DNA of 64,000 nucleotides from CAWCHZ01 sp963795555 (GCA_963795555.1 CAWCHZ010000002.1:434001-498000); one strand, 5' to 3'. Shown: positions 56,396-64,000, numbered from the stretch's first letter. Program-made: numbers and translations. The notes: a model not told the origin generated them from the sequence alone.

Positions 56396-57216
56396 GCGGC
56401 GGCTCCGACGGGTGGTGACGCCGCCGGTCGGGCGAGCGCGCGCGTGGTCGCGACGAGCGCGTCGAAGAGCTCGAGCAGCTCCGGCTCGCACGCCGCGACG
56501 GCGGCCCGCTGGCGCGCGACGGTTGCCTCGTCGCCGCGCGCGATCGGTCCGGTCAGCGCCCGCTCGGCCCCAAGCTGCTCCCAGTTGGAGACCGTCTGGC
56601 GTACGAGCGGGATCAGCGCATCGCGCTGGACGCCGGCGGCGCCCGCCAGGCGCTCGGCGGCACCCTCCAGCGCGACGAGGAAGTTCGACGCCATCGAAGC
56701 CGCGGCATGGTAGGCGGCACGCTCCGATGCCTCCACGCGGAAGGGTCGCATGCCGAGCGCGACCGCGAGCGCCCGCGCCAGCTCGCAGGCGTGCGGCGTC
56801 GTGCCATCGACTGCGCAGCCGCAGCCGGCGAACGGGGATTCGGCCGCCGGGGTGTCCGCGCCGGCGAACGTCATCAGCGGGTGCAGCGCGAACGCCTCCC
56901 GCTCACCGAGCAGCTCCGCGCCCCAGGCCCCCGAGCAGTGCCCGACCACGGCGCCCGGCCAGACATGCGCGGCGGCGCCGGTGATCTGCGCGTCCGGCAC
57001 GCAGAGCAGCACGACATCGGCGCCAGCAGCCTGCGCGCCGTGTCCGAGCGGGCCTGCGACCTGCAGATCGAGCGCACGCAGCGCTGCGGTCAGCGCCGTC
57101 CCAAGCCGTCCGGCGCCGATGACGGCGATCCGCAGGCCTGCGAGCGCAGGGTCGGCGCGCGCATCTGGATGGCGCGCGTAGGGTGGCTCGGCTGGCTGCC
57201 GTTCCAGTTCCCGCAT
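56392..57216 (-). CDS. Rossmann/DUF2520 oxidoreductase, candidate ketopantoate reductase
   Basis: The 274-aa protein has an N-terminal NAD(P)-binding fold (RIAVIGAGRLGTALTAALRALDLQ, ADVVLLCVPDAQI) and a C-terminal DUF2520 helical domain (AFALHPLMTFAGAD, YHAAASMASNFLVALEGAAERL, LTGPIARGD). It is translationally coupled to panC. panB, panC and panD are all here, but no classical panE or ilvC is. By context it could reduce ketopantoate to pantoate; this is a hypothesis, as the family's reaction is not read from sequence. Confidence 0.85.
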   Translation of the reverse strand: MRELERQPAEPPYARHPDARADPALAGLRIAVIGAGRLGTALTAALRALDLQVAGPLGHGAQAAGADVVLLCVPDAQITGAAAHVWPGAVVGHCSGAWGAELLGEREAFALHPLMTFAGADTPAAESPFAGCGCAVDGTTPHACELARALAVALGMRPFRVEASERAAYHAAASMASNFLVALEGAAERLAGAAGVQRDALIPLVRQTVSNWEQLGAERALTGPIARGDEATVARQRAAVAACEPELLELFDALVATTRALARPAASPPVGAAA

Positions 57217-57435
57217 CGAGATACCGGTCGGTCTGAGGCTTCTTGGGGTCTTGGAGTCCGCCCCGCTTGGCGGTGACGGCTCTTTCAGGATAGACGCTCG
57301 CGGCCTCCTCGGCCACGACCAGGGCTCAAATCAGCCCGACGAGCTCTTCGACAGTCAGGCCGGCTTGCCGCAGGATTGAAACGCAACGTGCCAGGAGCGA
57401 GCTCACGTCGGGCCGCCCGGCTACCATCGCAGCCC

Positions 57436-58200
57436 ATGCCAACCGCGCAGCAGCGGCGCGAGCAGCTGAAGGCCGTCTATGAGCAGGCCCAGGGCTGCAC
57501 CCGCTGCCCGCATCTGGCGGCGACGCGGACGACGGTCGTCTTCGGGGCGGGCAACGCCGACGCCGACCTGATGTTCGTCGGCGAGGCGCCGGGGGCGAGC
57601 GAGGACAAGGCGGGGCTTCCGTTCGTCGGCCAGGCCGGCAAGCTGCTCGAGCGGCTGCTCGAGGAGATCGGCCTGCGGCGCGCGGACGTCTTCATCGCCA
57701 ACGTGCTCAAGTGCCGTCCGCCGGGCAACCGCGATCCCACCCCGACCGAGATCGAGTCCTGTCAGGACTACCTCTGGCGCCAGGTCGAGCTGATCGAGCC
57801 GCGCGTCATCTGCACGCTGGGCAACTTCTCGACCAAGCTGCTGCGTGGCGACCCCACCGGGATCAGCCGCCTGCACGGTCGCGCCGAGGTTCGGATGGTC
57901 GGCGCACGCGCTGTGCGGCTCTACCCGCTCTACCACCCGGCGGCCGCGCTCTACACGCCGTCGATGCTCGAGACGCTGCGCGCGGACTTCGCCGGAATCT
58001 CGGCGCTGCTGGAGCTGCCGCCGCCTGAGCAGCTCGGCGCCTCCCGGCAGTCGGTGGACGCCGAGCCCGCGGATGGCGACCTCGCTGACGCAGCGCCCGT
58101 CAACGGCGACGACGCGGAGTGGGAGCCCCGGTCGACATCGGTCCACGAGCCGGCGCCGGCCGAGGGCTCGATGGCTCAGCTCGGCCTCTTCGAGCCTTAG
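57436..58200 (+). CDS. Type-4 (Fe-S) uracil-DNA glycosylase
   Basis: The 254-aa protein has a family 4 UDG domain (about 1-190): CTRCPHLAATRTTVVFGAG with two iron-sulfur cysteines, GEAPGASEDKAGLPFVGQAGKLLERLL (catalytic motif A), VLKCRPPGNRDPTPTEIESC with two further cysteines and YPLYHPAAALY (motif B). It removes uracil from DNA. About 60 extra acidic/Ala-Pro residues form the C-terminus. ATG 57436 lies 8 nt after TACCAT; the upstream ATG at 57376 adds only basic low-complexity sequence. Confidence 0.92.
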   Translation: MPTAQQRREQLKAVYEQAQGCTRCPHLAATRTTVVFGAGNADADLMFVGEAPGASEDKAGLPFVGQAGKLLERLLEEIGLRRADVFIANVLKCRPPGNRDPTPTEIESCQDYLWRQVELIEPRVICTLGNFSTKLLRGDPTGISRLHGRAEVRMVGARAVRLYPLYHPAAALYTPSMLETLRADFAGISALLELPPPEQLGASRQSVDAEPADGDLADAAPVNGDDAEWEPRSTSVHEPAPAEGSMAQLGLFEP

Positions 58201-58260
58201 CGCGTCTGCCTCAAGCAGCTTCGGCACCTCGCCTGAGAGGCGCTCGCAGCGCTACGCTTT

Positions 58261-58278
58261 CGTCAAGACATCTTGACG
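58261..58278 (+). promoter_or_regulatory. Perfect palindrome before a small HTH gene
   Basis: CGTCAAGA-CA-TCTTGACG has 8-bp arms and a 2-nt centre. It ends 14 nt before the ATG of the small HTH gene, with AGGAG between. It is a strong candidate for an autoregulatory operator. Confidence 0.65.
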
Positions 58279-58292
58279 GAAGGAGATTGGCG

Positions 58293-58547
58293 ATGATCGC
58301 GCGGACCACGCCGCGGATACGAATCGTCGGAAGCGGCCAAGGCCTCCGGATCCGCGCGGGCGGCGACTGGGCAACCGAGCCGCTCGCCGGGCTCCGCGAA
58401 GCGTGTCGCGTCGCCACAGCCCTTGACAAGCTCACTCGCAACTCCGTCCAACGAGCCCGCGCCGCCGGCCACAGCTGGACCGAAATCGGTCAAGCGCTCG
58501 GCGTCACCAAACAGGCCGCCTGGGAACGCTACTCCGGAGAGCCATGA
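58293..58547 (+). CDS. Small helix-turn-helix protein
   Basis: The 84-aa basic protein ends with a helix-turn-helix, WTEIGQALGVTKQAAWERY, preceded by a helix (LDKLTRNSVQRARAAGHS). It resembles the sigma-70 region-4-like HTH found in many small actinobacterial proteins. The ATG at 58293 follows AGGAG, and a perfect palindrome lies just upstream, suggesting that it binds its own promoter. Targets are unknown. Its 3' end overlaps that of the convergent flippase gene by 19 nt. Confidence 0.78.
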   Translation: MIARTTPRIRIVGSGQGLRIRAGGDWATEPLAGLREACRVATALDKLTRNSVQRARAAGHSWTEIGQALGVTKQAAWERYSGEP

Positions 58548-59899
58548 CCCAGTGGCGCGGGGGTCGCCCGCACAGCCGTGCGAGCCAGTCGCGGCGTTGG
58601 TCGGCGCAGGGCGAGCAGGAGCATCGCCAATGCCGCGGCGGCCTGCACCGCGAGCACGCCCCGCGCGAAGCCGACGAGGTTTGGGCCGGACTGCCAGACG
58701 ACCAAGGGCTCGGCGGCAGCGGCGAGCGCCAGCAGCGCCAGGAAGGCGACCCGGCGGACCGCGAGCAGGTACTGCACGGCGAGATAGCCACAGGCCAGCA
58801 GCGTCATCGCGAGCCCCAGGTAGATCAGCGGATCGGCGCCGGCCAGGTAGCGCGCTCCGAAGCCCAGCCGCATGAGGAAGCGCGGCAGCAGCCCGAAGAT
58901 CGCCATGCAGGGCAGCGCCACTATCAGCGCGAGCCCGAGCACGAGCAGCAGCACCCGGCGAGCGTCGAGGCCCGCACCCGCCCGCCGCGCCGCCTCGGGG
59001 ACGAGGTAGAAGCCCAGCCCCATCGCGACCCAGTAGACGACCTTGGAGGCAACCGCGGCGGCGGCGTAGGCGCCCGCGGCGCGCCCACCCACCTGCGCAT
59101 GGACGATCGGCACGTCGATGAACTGCAGCACCCCGAGGAAGAAGAGCGCCAGCAGCGGTGCCCACGCGGCGCCGATCAGCTGACGCAGCGTCTCGCGCTC
59201 GACACCTTCCGCCGGCCGTCCCAGGCGCCTGCGCAGGACGATCGCCAAGAACCCGGCGGTTGCGAGCATCGTCAGCGGGGTGCCCAGGAAGGCGCCGCTG
59301 ACGCCGCCCCCCAGCACCACCAGCATGTAGCCGAGCGCGAGCCTGCCGAGCTGCTCGATCACCAGGCTCACGCCCACGGCCCGGTAAGCGCCAACGCCCT
59401 GCAGCACGCCGCGCTCCAGCGAAAGCAGCAGCCAGCAACCTCCGGCGGGGATCAGCGCTGCCGCGCCGATCGGCTTGTCGACGTGCACCAGCGTGGCCAG
59501 CTGGTCGCGCGCGAGCAGGCTGGCACCGGTCACCAGCACGAGGCCCGTGAGCACCAGCCGGATCCACGTGAAGACGGTTCCCGACAGCTCGCGTCCGCTG
59601 CCCAGGCGTCCCATCGCGACGTCGCGCGCGGTTGCCACCTGCAGGAACGACAGCGGCACCGACATGATCAGAAAGATGTAGGCCAGCGCCGACAGCGACC
59701 CGTAGCCGGACTCCTTGAGCTTGCGCGCGAAGACGATCGTGAACGCAAGCGAGATCACGTTCGCCGCGATCATCGCGATCGCGAGGCCGGCGGCCTTCGT
59801 GGTCTCGGGATCCTGGAGCAGCGCCAGCGGCGCACGCCTGACCCGCGCTGCGGTCGGCGCGTCGACCGGCGCCCTGTGGGGGTTGGGGACGGAGGACAT
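58529..59899 (-). CDS. Polysaccharide-type flippase (MOP superfamily)
   Basis: The 456-aa membrane protein has about 12-14 helices beginning TTKAAGLAIAMIAANVISLAFTIVFARKLKESGYGSLSAL, the usual opening of Wzx/oligosaccharide flippases. PLSFLQVATARDVA and ERGVLQGVGAYRAVGVSLVIEQLGRLALGYMLV follow. It probably flips a lipid-linked glycan. No glycosyltransferases are adjacent. I use the ATG at 59899; an in-frame TTG at 59911 adds four residues. It is divergent from tsaE. Confidence 0.85.
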   Translation of the reverse strand: MSSVPNPHRAPVDAPTAARVRRAPLALLQDPETTKAAGLAIAMIAANVISLAFTIVFARKLKESGYGSLSALAYIFLIMSVPLSFLQVATARDVAMGRLGSGRELSGTVFTWIRLVLTGLVLVTGASLLARDQLATLVHVDKPIGAAALIPAGGCWLLLSLERGVLQGVGAYRAVGVSLVIEQLGRLALGYMLVVLGGGVSGAFLGTPLTMLATAGFLAIVLRRRLGRPAEGVERETLRQLIGAAWAPLLALFFLGVLQFIDVPIVHAQVGGRAAGAYAAAAVASKVVYWVAMGLGFYLVPEAARRAGAGLDARRVLLLVLGLALIVALPCMAIFGLLPRFLMRLGFGARYLAGADPLIYLGLAMTLLACGYLAVQYLLAVRRVAFLALLALAAAAEPLVVWQSGPNLVGFARGVLAVQAAAALAMLLLALRRPTPRLARTAVRATPAPLGHGSPE

Positions 59900-59954
59900 C
59901 CCGGCCTGCAACGTAGCGGAATCGTTGGCCTGCCACTGCCAGCGGGCGGCCCTC

Positions 59955-59960
59955 TACAGT
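59955..59960 (+). promoter_or_regulatory. -10 element of the tsaE-tsaB-rimI-tsaD cluster
   Basis: TACAGT ends 6 nt before the tsaE ATG, giving a leaderless start for the t6A cluster. Confidence 0.5.
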
Positions 59961-59966
59961 CTCGGG

Positions 59967-60434
59967 ATGCCCGCAAGCGCGCAGGATCCGCAAGCCGCGA
60001 GCGCGAGGGGGACCCAGCAGGTTGAGGAGACCGCGAGCGCCAGGGAGACCGAGGAGCTGGCGGCGACTCTCGCACGGGCGCTGCGCCCCGGGGACGTCGT
60101 GACGATCAGCGGCGAGCTGGGAGCGGGGAAGACGACCTTCGTGCGTGGTGCCTGCAGGGAGCTGGGCGTGCGGGCGCCGATCACGAGCCCAACGTTCACG
60201 GTGGGGCGCCGCTACGACGGGTCGGTGTCGATCTCTCACCTCGATCTCTACCGTCTGGACGGCCTCGACGCCGAGGAGCCGGGACTGATCGAGGACTTCC
60301 TCGGGCCCGAGCGGATCGCCTTCGTGGAGTGGCCGGAGCAGGCGCGCTCCGCCGCGCTGGCGCCGACGGTGCGCGTGGAGCTGGAGCATTTGGGGGGAGA
60401 TCGAAGGCGCGTCCGCCTATGGAGGGCGCGATGA
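59967..60434 (+). CDS. tsaE: tRNA t6A modification ATPase TsaE
   Basis: The 155-aa P-loop protein has Walker A GELGAGKTTFVRG (residues 49-61), ITSPTFTVGRRY, HLDLYRLDGLDAEEPGLIEDFL and VEWPEQA. TsaE hydrolyses ATP to reset the TsaB-TsaD complex that makes N6-threonylcarbamoyl-adenosine in ANN-decoding tRNAs. A ~28-residue low-complexity N-terminus precedes the domain. It overlaps tsaB as ATGA. Confidence 0.95.
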   Translation: MPASAQDPQAASARGTQQVEETASARETEELAATLARALRPGDVVTISGELGAGKTTFVRGACRELGVRAPITSPTFTVGRRYDGSVSISHLDLYRLDGLDAEEPGLIEDFLGPERIAFVEWPEQARSAALAPTVRVELEHLGGDRRRVRLWRAR

Positions 60435-61249
60435 TCGTCCTGGGGCTCGACACCGCCACGCCCGCGACCGTCGTCGCCGTCCGCGCCGGCGAGCGCGAAT
60501 GCGAGCTGCGCCATGACCCGCCCGTGGGCGGGCGCCCCGAGCACGCGACGCGAGCGCTGACGCTCGCGCTCGAGGCGCTCGAGCGCACCGGGATTGGCTG
60601 GCGCGATCTGGAGCGGATCGCCGTTGGGACGGGGCCCGGGAGCTTCACCGGCTTGCGCATCGGCGTCGCCACCACGCATGGCCTGGCGCACGCGCTCGGC
60701 GTGCCCTTGGTCGGGGTCTCGACGCTGCACGCGTTGGCGGCCGCCGCGGCGGAGGCGGAGGGTTCCGAGCGTACGATCCTCGCGGCGGAATCGGAGCACC
60801 GCGAGCGGACGATCGTGGCGGCGCTCGACGCCAGGCGCGGCGAGGCGTTCGCGGCGGCCTACCGCGTCGTCGCGGGCACGCTCGTCGAGCTCGCGGGGCC
60901 GCGCGCGCTGGCCCCTGACGGCTTGGCCGAGCTTGTGGCGGCGCTGACCGGCGCGCCTGCGGGCTCCGCTGCCCGCGCGTCTGCCGGCTCGGCTGCCGGC
61001 GCGTCTGCCGGCGCCCCATTGCTGGTCGGCGACGGGGCGTTACGCTTTCGCGGCGAGGTCGAGCGCGCCGGGGGCGTCATCGCGCCGGAGGGCTCGGCGC
61101 TGCACCGTGTCAGCGGCCGCACCCTGTGCCGACTCGCGATCGTCGCCGAGCCGGGCCGCCTGGAGCAGGTCCTGCCGGCGTACGGTCGGCCGCCGGACGC
61201 GCGGCTCCCCAGCCGGACGGGAGACCTGGTATCGAGCTCGCGCGCGTAG
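60431..61249 (+). CDS. tsaB: tRNA t6A modification scaffold TsaB
   Basis: The 272-aa ASKHA-fold protein contains VLGLDTATPATVVAV, RIAVGTGPGSFTGLRIGVATTHGLAHALGVPLVGVSTLHALA and LDARRGEAFAAAYRV. It pairs with TsaD. An Ala/Gly/Ser tandem insert (near residues 175-197, SAARASAGSAAGASAG) arises from a DNA repeat at about 60955-61016 and sits in a surface region. It is followed by a short duplicated spacer (CGTCATCAGCC at 61251 and 61268) before rimI. Confidence 0.94.
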   Translation: MIVLGLDTATPATVVAVRAGERECELRHDPPVGGRPEHATRALTLALEALERTGIGWRDLERIAVGTGPGSFTGLRIGVATTHGLAHALGVPLVGVSTLHALAAAAAEAEGSERTILAAESEHRERTIVAALDARRGEAFAAAYRVVAGTLVELAGPRALAPDGLAELVAALTGAPAGSAARASAGSAAGASAGAPLLVGDGALRFRGEVERAGGVIAPEGSALHRVSGRTLCRLAIVAEPGRLEQVLPAYGRPPDARLPSRTGDLVSSSRA

Positions 61250-61295
61250 CCGTCATCAGCCGGTAGCGTCATCAGCCACCAGCCATGAGACTCCA

Positions 61296-61847
61296 GTGAG
61301 CGACGACCCCATCAAGCAAGCCGTGCAGCCACTGCCGGCGGTGCGCGTCCGCAAGCTCGCCTATTCCGACCTGCCGCGCGTCATGGACATCGAGCGGCGA
61401 TCGTTTCCGACGCCCTGGTCGCTTGCGATGTTCGTGCTGGAGCTGTCCAAGCCGTCGGGGATGTGCCTCGCCGCCGAGCTCGCCGGCGGCGGGCTTGTCG
61501 GCTACCTGATCTGCTCGCGCTACGACGCGGTCTGGCACATCATGAACGTCGCCGTCGACCCCAACCGGCGGCGGCTGGGGATCGCGAGCACGCTGCTGCG
61601 GACGCTGCTCGGCCGCGCGGACGACGAGCGCGTCCAGTACACCCTCGAGGTGCGCGAGTCCAACGATGGGGCGATCGCGCTGTATGAGCGCTTCGGCTTC
61701 AAGGCGGCCGGCATGCGCCGGCGCTACTACCAGGACAACGGCGAGGATGCGCTGATCATGTGGCGCACGCCGGCGACGCTCAACGGCTCGCTCGACGACG
61801 TCCCGAACCCCGGCCGTGTCAACCGCCGCGCACGGCGCTTCCGATGA
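61296..61847 (+). CDS. rimI: Ribosomal protein S18 alanine N-acetyltransferase
   Basis: The 183-aa GNAT enzyme has VRVRKLAYSDLPRVMDIERRSFPTPWS, the acetyl-CoA-binding VAVDPNRRRLGIASTLLRTLLGRA and LEVRESNDGAIALYERFGFKAAGMRRRYYQDNGEDALIM, the RimI hallmark. It acetylates S18 and possibly other N-termini. I use the GTG at 61296; the open frame upstream lies inside tsaB. Its stop is within a repeat that reaches to tsaD. rimI between tsaB and tsaD is a common bacterial order. Confidence 0.93.
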   Translation: MSDDPIKQAVQPLPAVRVRKLAYSDLPRVMDIERRSFPTPWSLAMFVLELSKPSGMCLAAELAGGGLVGYLICSRYDAVWHIMNVAVDPNRRRLGIASTLLRTLLGRADDERVQYTLEVRESNDGAIALYERFGFKAAGMRRRYYQDNGEDALIMWRTPATLNGSLDDVPNPGRVNRRARRFR

Positions 61848-61924
61848 CGCCAATGCCTGACCGCAAACGCCAAGCGCACTCGATGACGCCAATGCCTGCC
61901 CACCGTGTCAGGCGCTTGCCGTGA
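61841..61924 (+). repeat. Duplicated rimI/tsaD junction with a 26-codon micro-cistron
   Basis: CGATGACGCCAATGCCTG occurs at 61842-61859 and 61881-61898. The ATG at 61844, overlapping the rimI stop as ATGA, opens a 26-codon frame reading MTPMP twice. It ends in the TGA that overlaps the tsaD start as GTGA (61921-61924). The gap is thus bridged by an uninterrupted chain of overlapping starts and stops. Confidence 0.8.
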
Positions 61925-62910
61925 TCCTCGCGATCGAAACCAGCTGTGATGACACCTGCGCCGCCGTGGTCACGCGCGAGGGGGTGGTGCGCTCGAACGT
62001 CATCTCCTCGCAGGGTGTCCATGATCGCTACGGCGGCGTGGTCCCGGAGATCGCCTCGCGTCACCATCTCGAGCTGATCGACGCGGTCATCGACGACGCG
62101 CTCGCGCGCGCTGGCAGGCGACTCGAGGAGCTCGAGCTGATCGCCGTGACCCAGGGGCCGGGGCTGGTCGGCGCGCTGCTGGTCGGGCTCTCGACGGCCA
62201 AGGCGCTGGCCGCCGCGCTGCGGCTGCCGCTGGCGCTCGTCGACCATCTCTACGGGCACATCGCGGCGAACTTCCTCGAGCCCGAGCCGCTGATGCCCCC
62301 GTTTCTCTGCCTGATCGCCTCGGGTGGGCACACGCTGCTGGTCGACGTACAGGCGCACAACCGCTGGGAGCTGCTCGGGCAGACGCTCGACGATGCGGCG
62401 GGTGAGGCCTTCGACAAGGGCGCGCGCCTGCTGGGCTTGGGGTTCCCCGGCGGCCCCGCGCTGCAGCGGCTCGCCGCCGATGGGGATCCGGGCGCGTTCG
62501 CGTTTCCGACCGGCACGGGCGTGGCCGGGCTGGACTTCTCCTTCGCCGGTCTCAAGACCGCGCTGCTCTACAAGGTCCGTGAGCTTGGTCATGAGGAGGC
62601 GCAGCGGCGCCGTGCCGATCTCGCCGCGTCATACCAGCGGGCGATCGTCAGCGCACTCGTCGATCGCGTCGAGCGTGCGCTGGCGCAGACCGGCTGCGGG
62701 CGGCTTGCGGTCGGCGGTGGCGTCGCCGCCAACGGCCCGTTGCGCCAGCGGCTGCGCGAGCTGGTGCCCGACGTCAAGCTGCCGGAGCTCGCGCTGTGCA
62801 CCGACAACGCCGCGATGATCGCCAGCGCCGCGCGCTTCATCCCGGCGGTGCCGTTCCCCGACTACCTGACGGCAGACGCCTACGCCAGCGGTGAGCGGGG
62901 GCTGGGGTGA
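61921..62910 (+). CDS. tsaD: tRNA N6-adenosine threonylcarbamoyltransferase TsaD
   Basis: The 329-aa ASKHA enzyme has ILAIETSCDDTCAAVV, VVPEIASRHHLELI, the metal-binding HLYGH (near 109-113), LIASGGHTLLV, GEAFDKGARLLGLGFPGGPAL and VGGGVAANGPLR. It transfers threonylcarbamoyl to A37. The GTG is fixed by the N-terminal motif and overlaps the end of the upstream micro-cistron. All metal and nucleotide ligands are present. Confidence 0.97.
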   Translation: MILAIETSCDDTCAAVVTREGVVRSNVISSQGVHDRYGGVVPEIASRHHLELIDAVIDDALARAGRRLEELELIAVTQGPGLVGALLVGLSTAKALAAALRLPLALVDHLYGHIAANFLEPEPLMPPFLCLIASGGHTLLVDVQAHNRWELLGQTLDDAAGEAFDKGARLLGLGFPGGPALQRLAADGDPGAFAFPTGTGVAGLDFSFAGLKTALLYKVRELGHEEAQRRRADLAASYQRAIVSALVDRVERALAQTGCGRLAVGGGVAANGPLRQRLRELVPDVKLPELALCTDNAAMIASAARFIPAVPFPDYLTADAYASGERGLG

Positions 62911-63266
62911 GGCGGCGGTCGATGGCGGCGCACGGGGATCGGACGGGCTCGGGAAGCGGACCGCCGACCGTGACGCTGCTGGGCCGCGCAGGCTGCTGCC
63001 TCTGCGACGAGGCGCGCGCCGTGCTCGAAGCGGTGCGCGCCGAGCTCGCGTTCGAGCTGATCGAGCGTGACATCGATGCCGACGACCGGCTGCTGCGGGC
63101 CTATTTGGACCGGATCCCCGTGGTGCTGATCGATGAGCGCGAGGAGTTCGAGCTGTTCGTCGAGCCGGCGGACCTGCGCGCGCGACTGCTGGCCGCCGGA
63201 TGCGCCGACGCCGCGTCCAGCGGCCGCGCCGGGCGCCCATCAGCCGCCCGGCGGTCTGCTCGTTAG
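62907..63266 (+). CDS. Glutaredoxin-like (DUF836) thioredoxin-fold protein
   Basis: The 119-aa protein has a thioredoxin fold with the redox motif CCLC in LLGRAGCCLCDEARAVLEAVRAE and the cis-proline strand RIPVVLIDE. Related genes lie next to rex in other actinobacteria, which points to a redox or thiol role. The GTG overlaps the tsaD stop. Its TAG stop forms part of the TAGAGT hexamer before rex. Confidence 0.88.
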   Translation: MRRRSMAAHGDRTGSGSGPPTVTLLGRAGCCLCDEARAVLEAVRAELAFELIERDIDADDRLLRAYLDRIPVVLIDEREEFELFVEPADLRARLLAAGCADAASSGRAGRPSAARRSAR

Positions 63267-63269
63267 AGT
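63264..63269 (+). promoter_or_regulatory. -10 element of rex overlapping a stop codon
   Basis: TAGAGT begins with the stop codon of the glutaredoxin-like gene and ends 7 nt before the ATG at 63277. It supports that start over the in-frame GTG at 63268. Confidence 0.5.
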
Positions 63270-63276
63270 GAATGCG

Positions 63277-64000
63277 ATGACCAGCTTCTCACGAGCTGCC
63301 GCGCACCACGCCGGACGCCATGTCGAGCACAATTTCGGGCACGATGGCGGACAGCTGCCGGCGCGTGACGGCGGGCAGCTTCCGGCGCACGACGGCGAGC
63401 GCGATGGTGGGCACGATGCCGGCCGCGATCCGTCCGGAGGCGCGAGCGAGCGGCTCTCGCTGGGCGTCGCGGCGCGCCTGTCGCGCTACCTGCAGGTGCT
63501 GACACAGGCGAAGAAGATGGGCAAGGAGACGATCTCCTCGCAGGAGCTGTCGGACTACACGCACGTCAACTCGACGCAGATCCGCCGGGATCTCTCGGGC
63601 TTCGGCAAGTTCGGCAAGCGCGGCGTCGGCTACAACGTCGAGTCGCTCGTCTCGCAGATCCGCAAGATCCTGCGGACCTCCGGCCAGCACAACATCGCCC
63701 TCTTCGGCGCCGGTCATCTCGGCCAGGCGATCGCCTCCTCGGACATCTTCGCCGACCACGGCTTTCGCGTCGTTGCGATCTTCGATGTCGACCCCAACAA
63801 GGTCGGCAGCAACGTCGGGCCTCACCCGGTGCGCCACAGCTCCGAGCTGCGCGACGTAGTCGAGGAGGAGGACATCGTCGTCGCTGTGCTGGCCGTGCCG
63901 ACCGCCGCGGCGCAGCCGCTCGCCGATCAGCTCGTGCAGGCGGGGGTCAAGATCATCTTCAACTACTCCGAGGCCCTGCTGCAGGTCCCGCCCGAGGTCA
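63277..64000 (+). CDS. rex: Redox-sensing transcriptional repressor Rex (truncated by window end)
   Basis: The first 241 residues are visible. After a ~60-residue extension rich in His, Asp and Gly (HDGGQLPARDGGQLPAHDGE repeats), the Rex winged helix appears (LSLGVAARLSRYLQVL, QELSDYTHVNSTQIRRDLSGFGKFGKRGVGY). The NAD(H)-binding Rossmann domain follows (HNIALFGAGHLGQAIA, VVAIFDVDPNKVG, VAVLAVPTAAAQ, IIFNYSEALLQVP). Rex senses the NADH/NAD+ ratio and represses respiratory genes. The extension is unusual, and its histidines could bind metal. hemA commonly follows rex in actinobacteria. Confidence 0.93.
   Translation, partial: MTSFSRAAAHHAGRHVEHNFGHDGGQLPARDGGQLPAHDGERDGGHDAGRDPSGGASERLSLGVAARLSRYLQVLTQAKKMGKETISSQELSDYTHVNSTQIRRDLSGFGKFGKRGVGYNVESLVSQIRKILRTSGQHNIALFGAGHLGQAIASSDIFADHGFRVVAIFDVDPNKVGSNVGPHPVRHSSELRDVVEEEDIVVAVLAVPTAAAQPLADQLVQAGVKIIFNYSEALLQVPPEV

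Noticed and set aside
57300..57410. Short minus-strand frame ending LRQAGLTVEELVGLI in the gap between the DUF2520 and UDG genes
   Set aside because: About 26 codons with a helix-like sequence, but no ribosome-binding site, promoter or known family; too weak to annotate.

Overview
The window is very GC-rich bacterial chromosome with GTG and TTG starts and dense co-directional gene strings. It fits a deep-branching actinobacterium, most likely class Thermoleophilia (Solirubrobacterales/Conexibacter-like). Supporting signs are the actinobacterial lepA, hrcA-dnaJ-prmA-yqeY-phoH-ybeY-era string, a glutaredoxin-like gene before rex, a mixed-type phosphofructokinase and DHA2-type transporters. The taxon is inferred from gene content and order; no rRNA gene is present.

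Layout. 1-4.0 kb is an accessory patch next to the 3' end of a tRNA-Ala gene: a DUF1810 gene, a VapBC-type toxin-antitoxin pair with a palindromic operator, a broken second PIN toxin, about 0.7 kb of hairpin-rich non-coding DNA, two tandem ArsR-like regulators and a possible excisionase remnant. 4.3-14 kb carries a secreted beta-propeller protein, leuS, holA, rpsT, murJ and a TetR/MFS efflux pair sharing one operator motif. 14-23 kb is a translation, heat-shock and RNA-maturation string (lepA, two MaoC dehydratases, hrcA, dnaJ, prmA, yqeY, phoH, ybeY, era). 22.8-29.5 kb holds hisIE and trpEGDC, an HtrA protease, trpF and a tiny membrane protein; trpB and trpA are absent. 29.5-39 kb has pfkA, a branched-chain-type binding lipoprotein, a SulA-type epimerase, an Rrf2 regulator and the sulfate importer cysPTWA, then malic enzyme. 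39-54 kb has polA, an FAD reductase, rpsA, coaE, a lytic transglycosylase, uvrB, a DivIVA-like protein, uvrA, an unknown membrane protein, a hexapeptide acyltransferase and a MazF-like fragment. 54-64 kb has the pantothenate set (DUF2520 gene, panC, panD, panB), a type-4 uracil-DNA glycosylase, a small HTH protein, a flippase, the t6A-tRNA cluster (tsaE, tsaB, rimI, tsaD), a glutaredoxin-like gene and the start of rex.

Two patterns run across the whole window. First, many promoter-proximal genes have a TAnnnT hexamer only 6-9 nt before the start codon, as expected for leaderless mRNAs. Second, short direct repeats of about 20-24 nt copy the stop/start junction between neighbouring genes. These copies create micro-cistrons that end exactly at the next start codon (leuS, dnaJ, cysT, cysW, the acyltransferase gene, tsaD, and in-frame in the second MaoC gene). 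I consider this junction-duplication/micro-cistron pattern the most unusual feature here.
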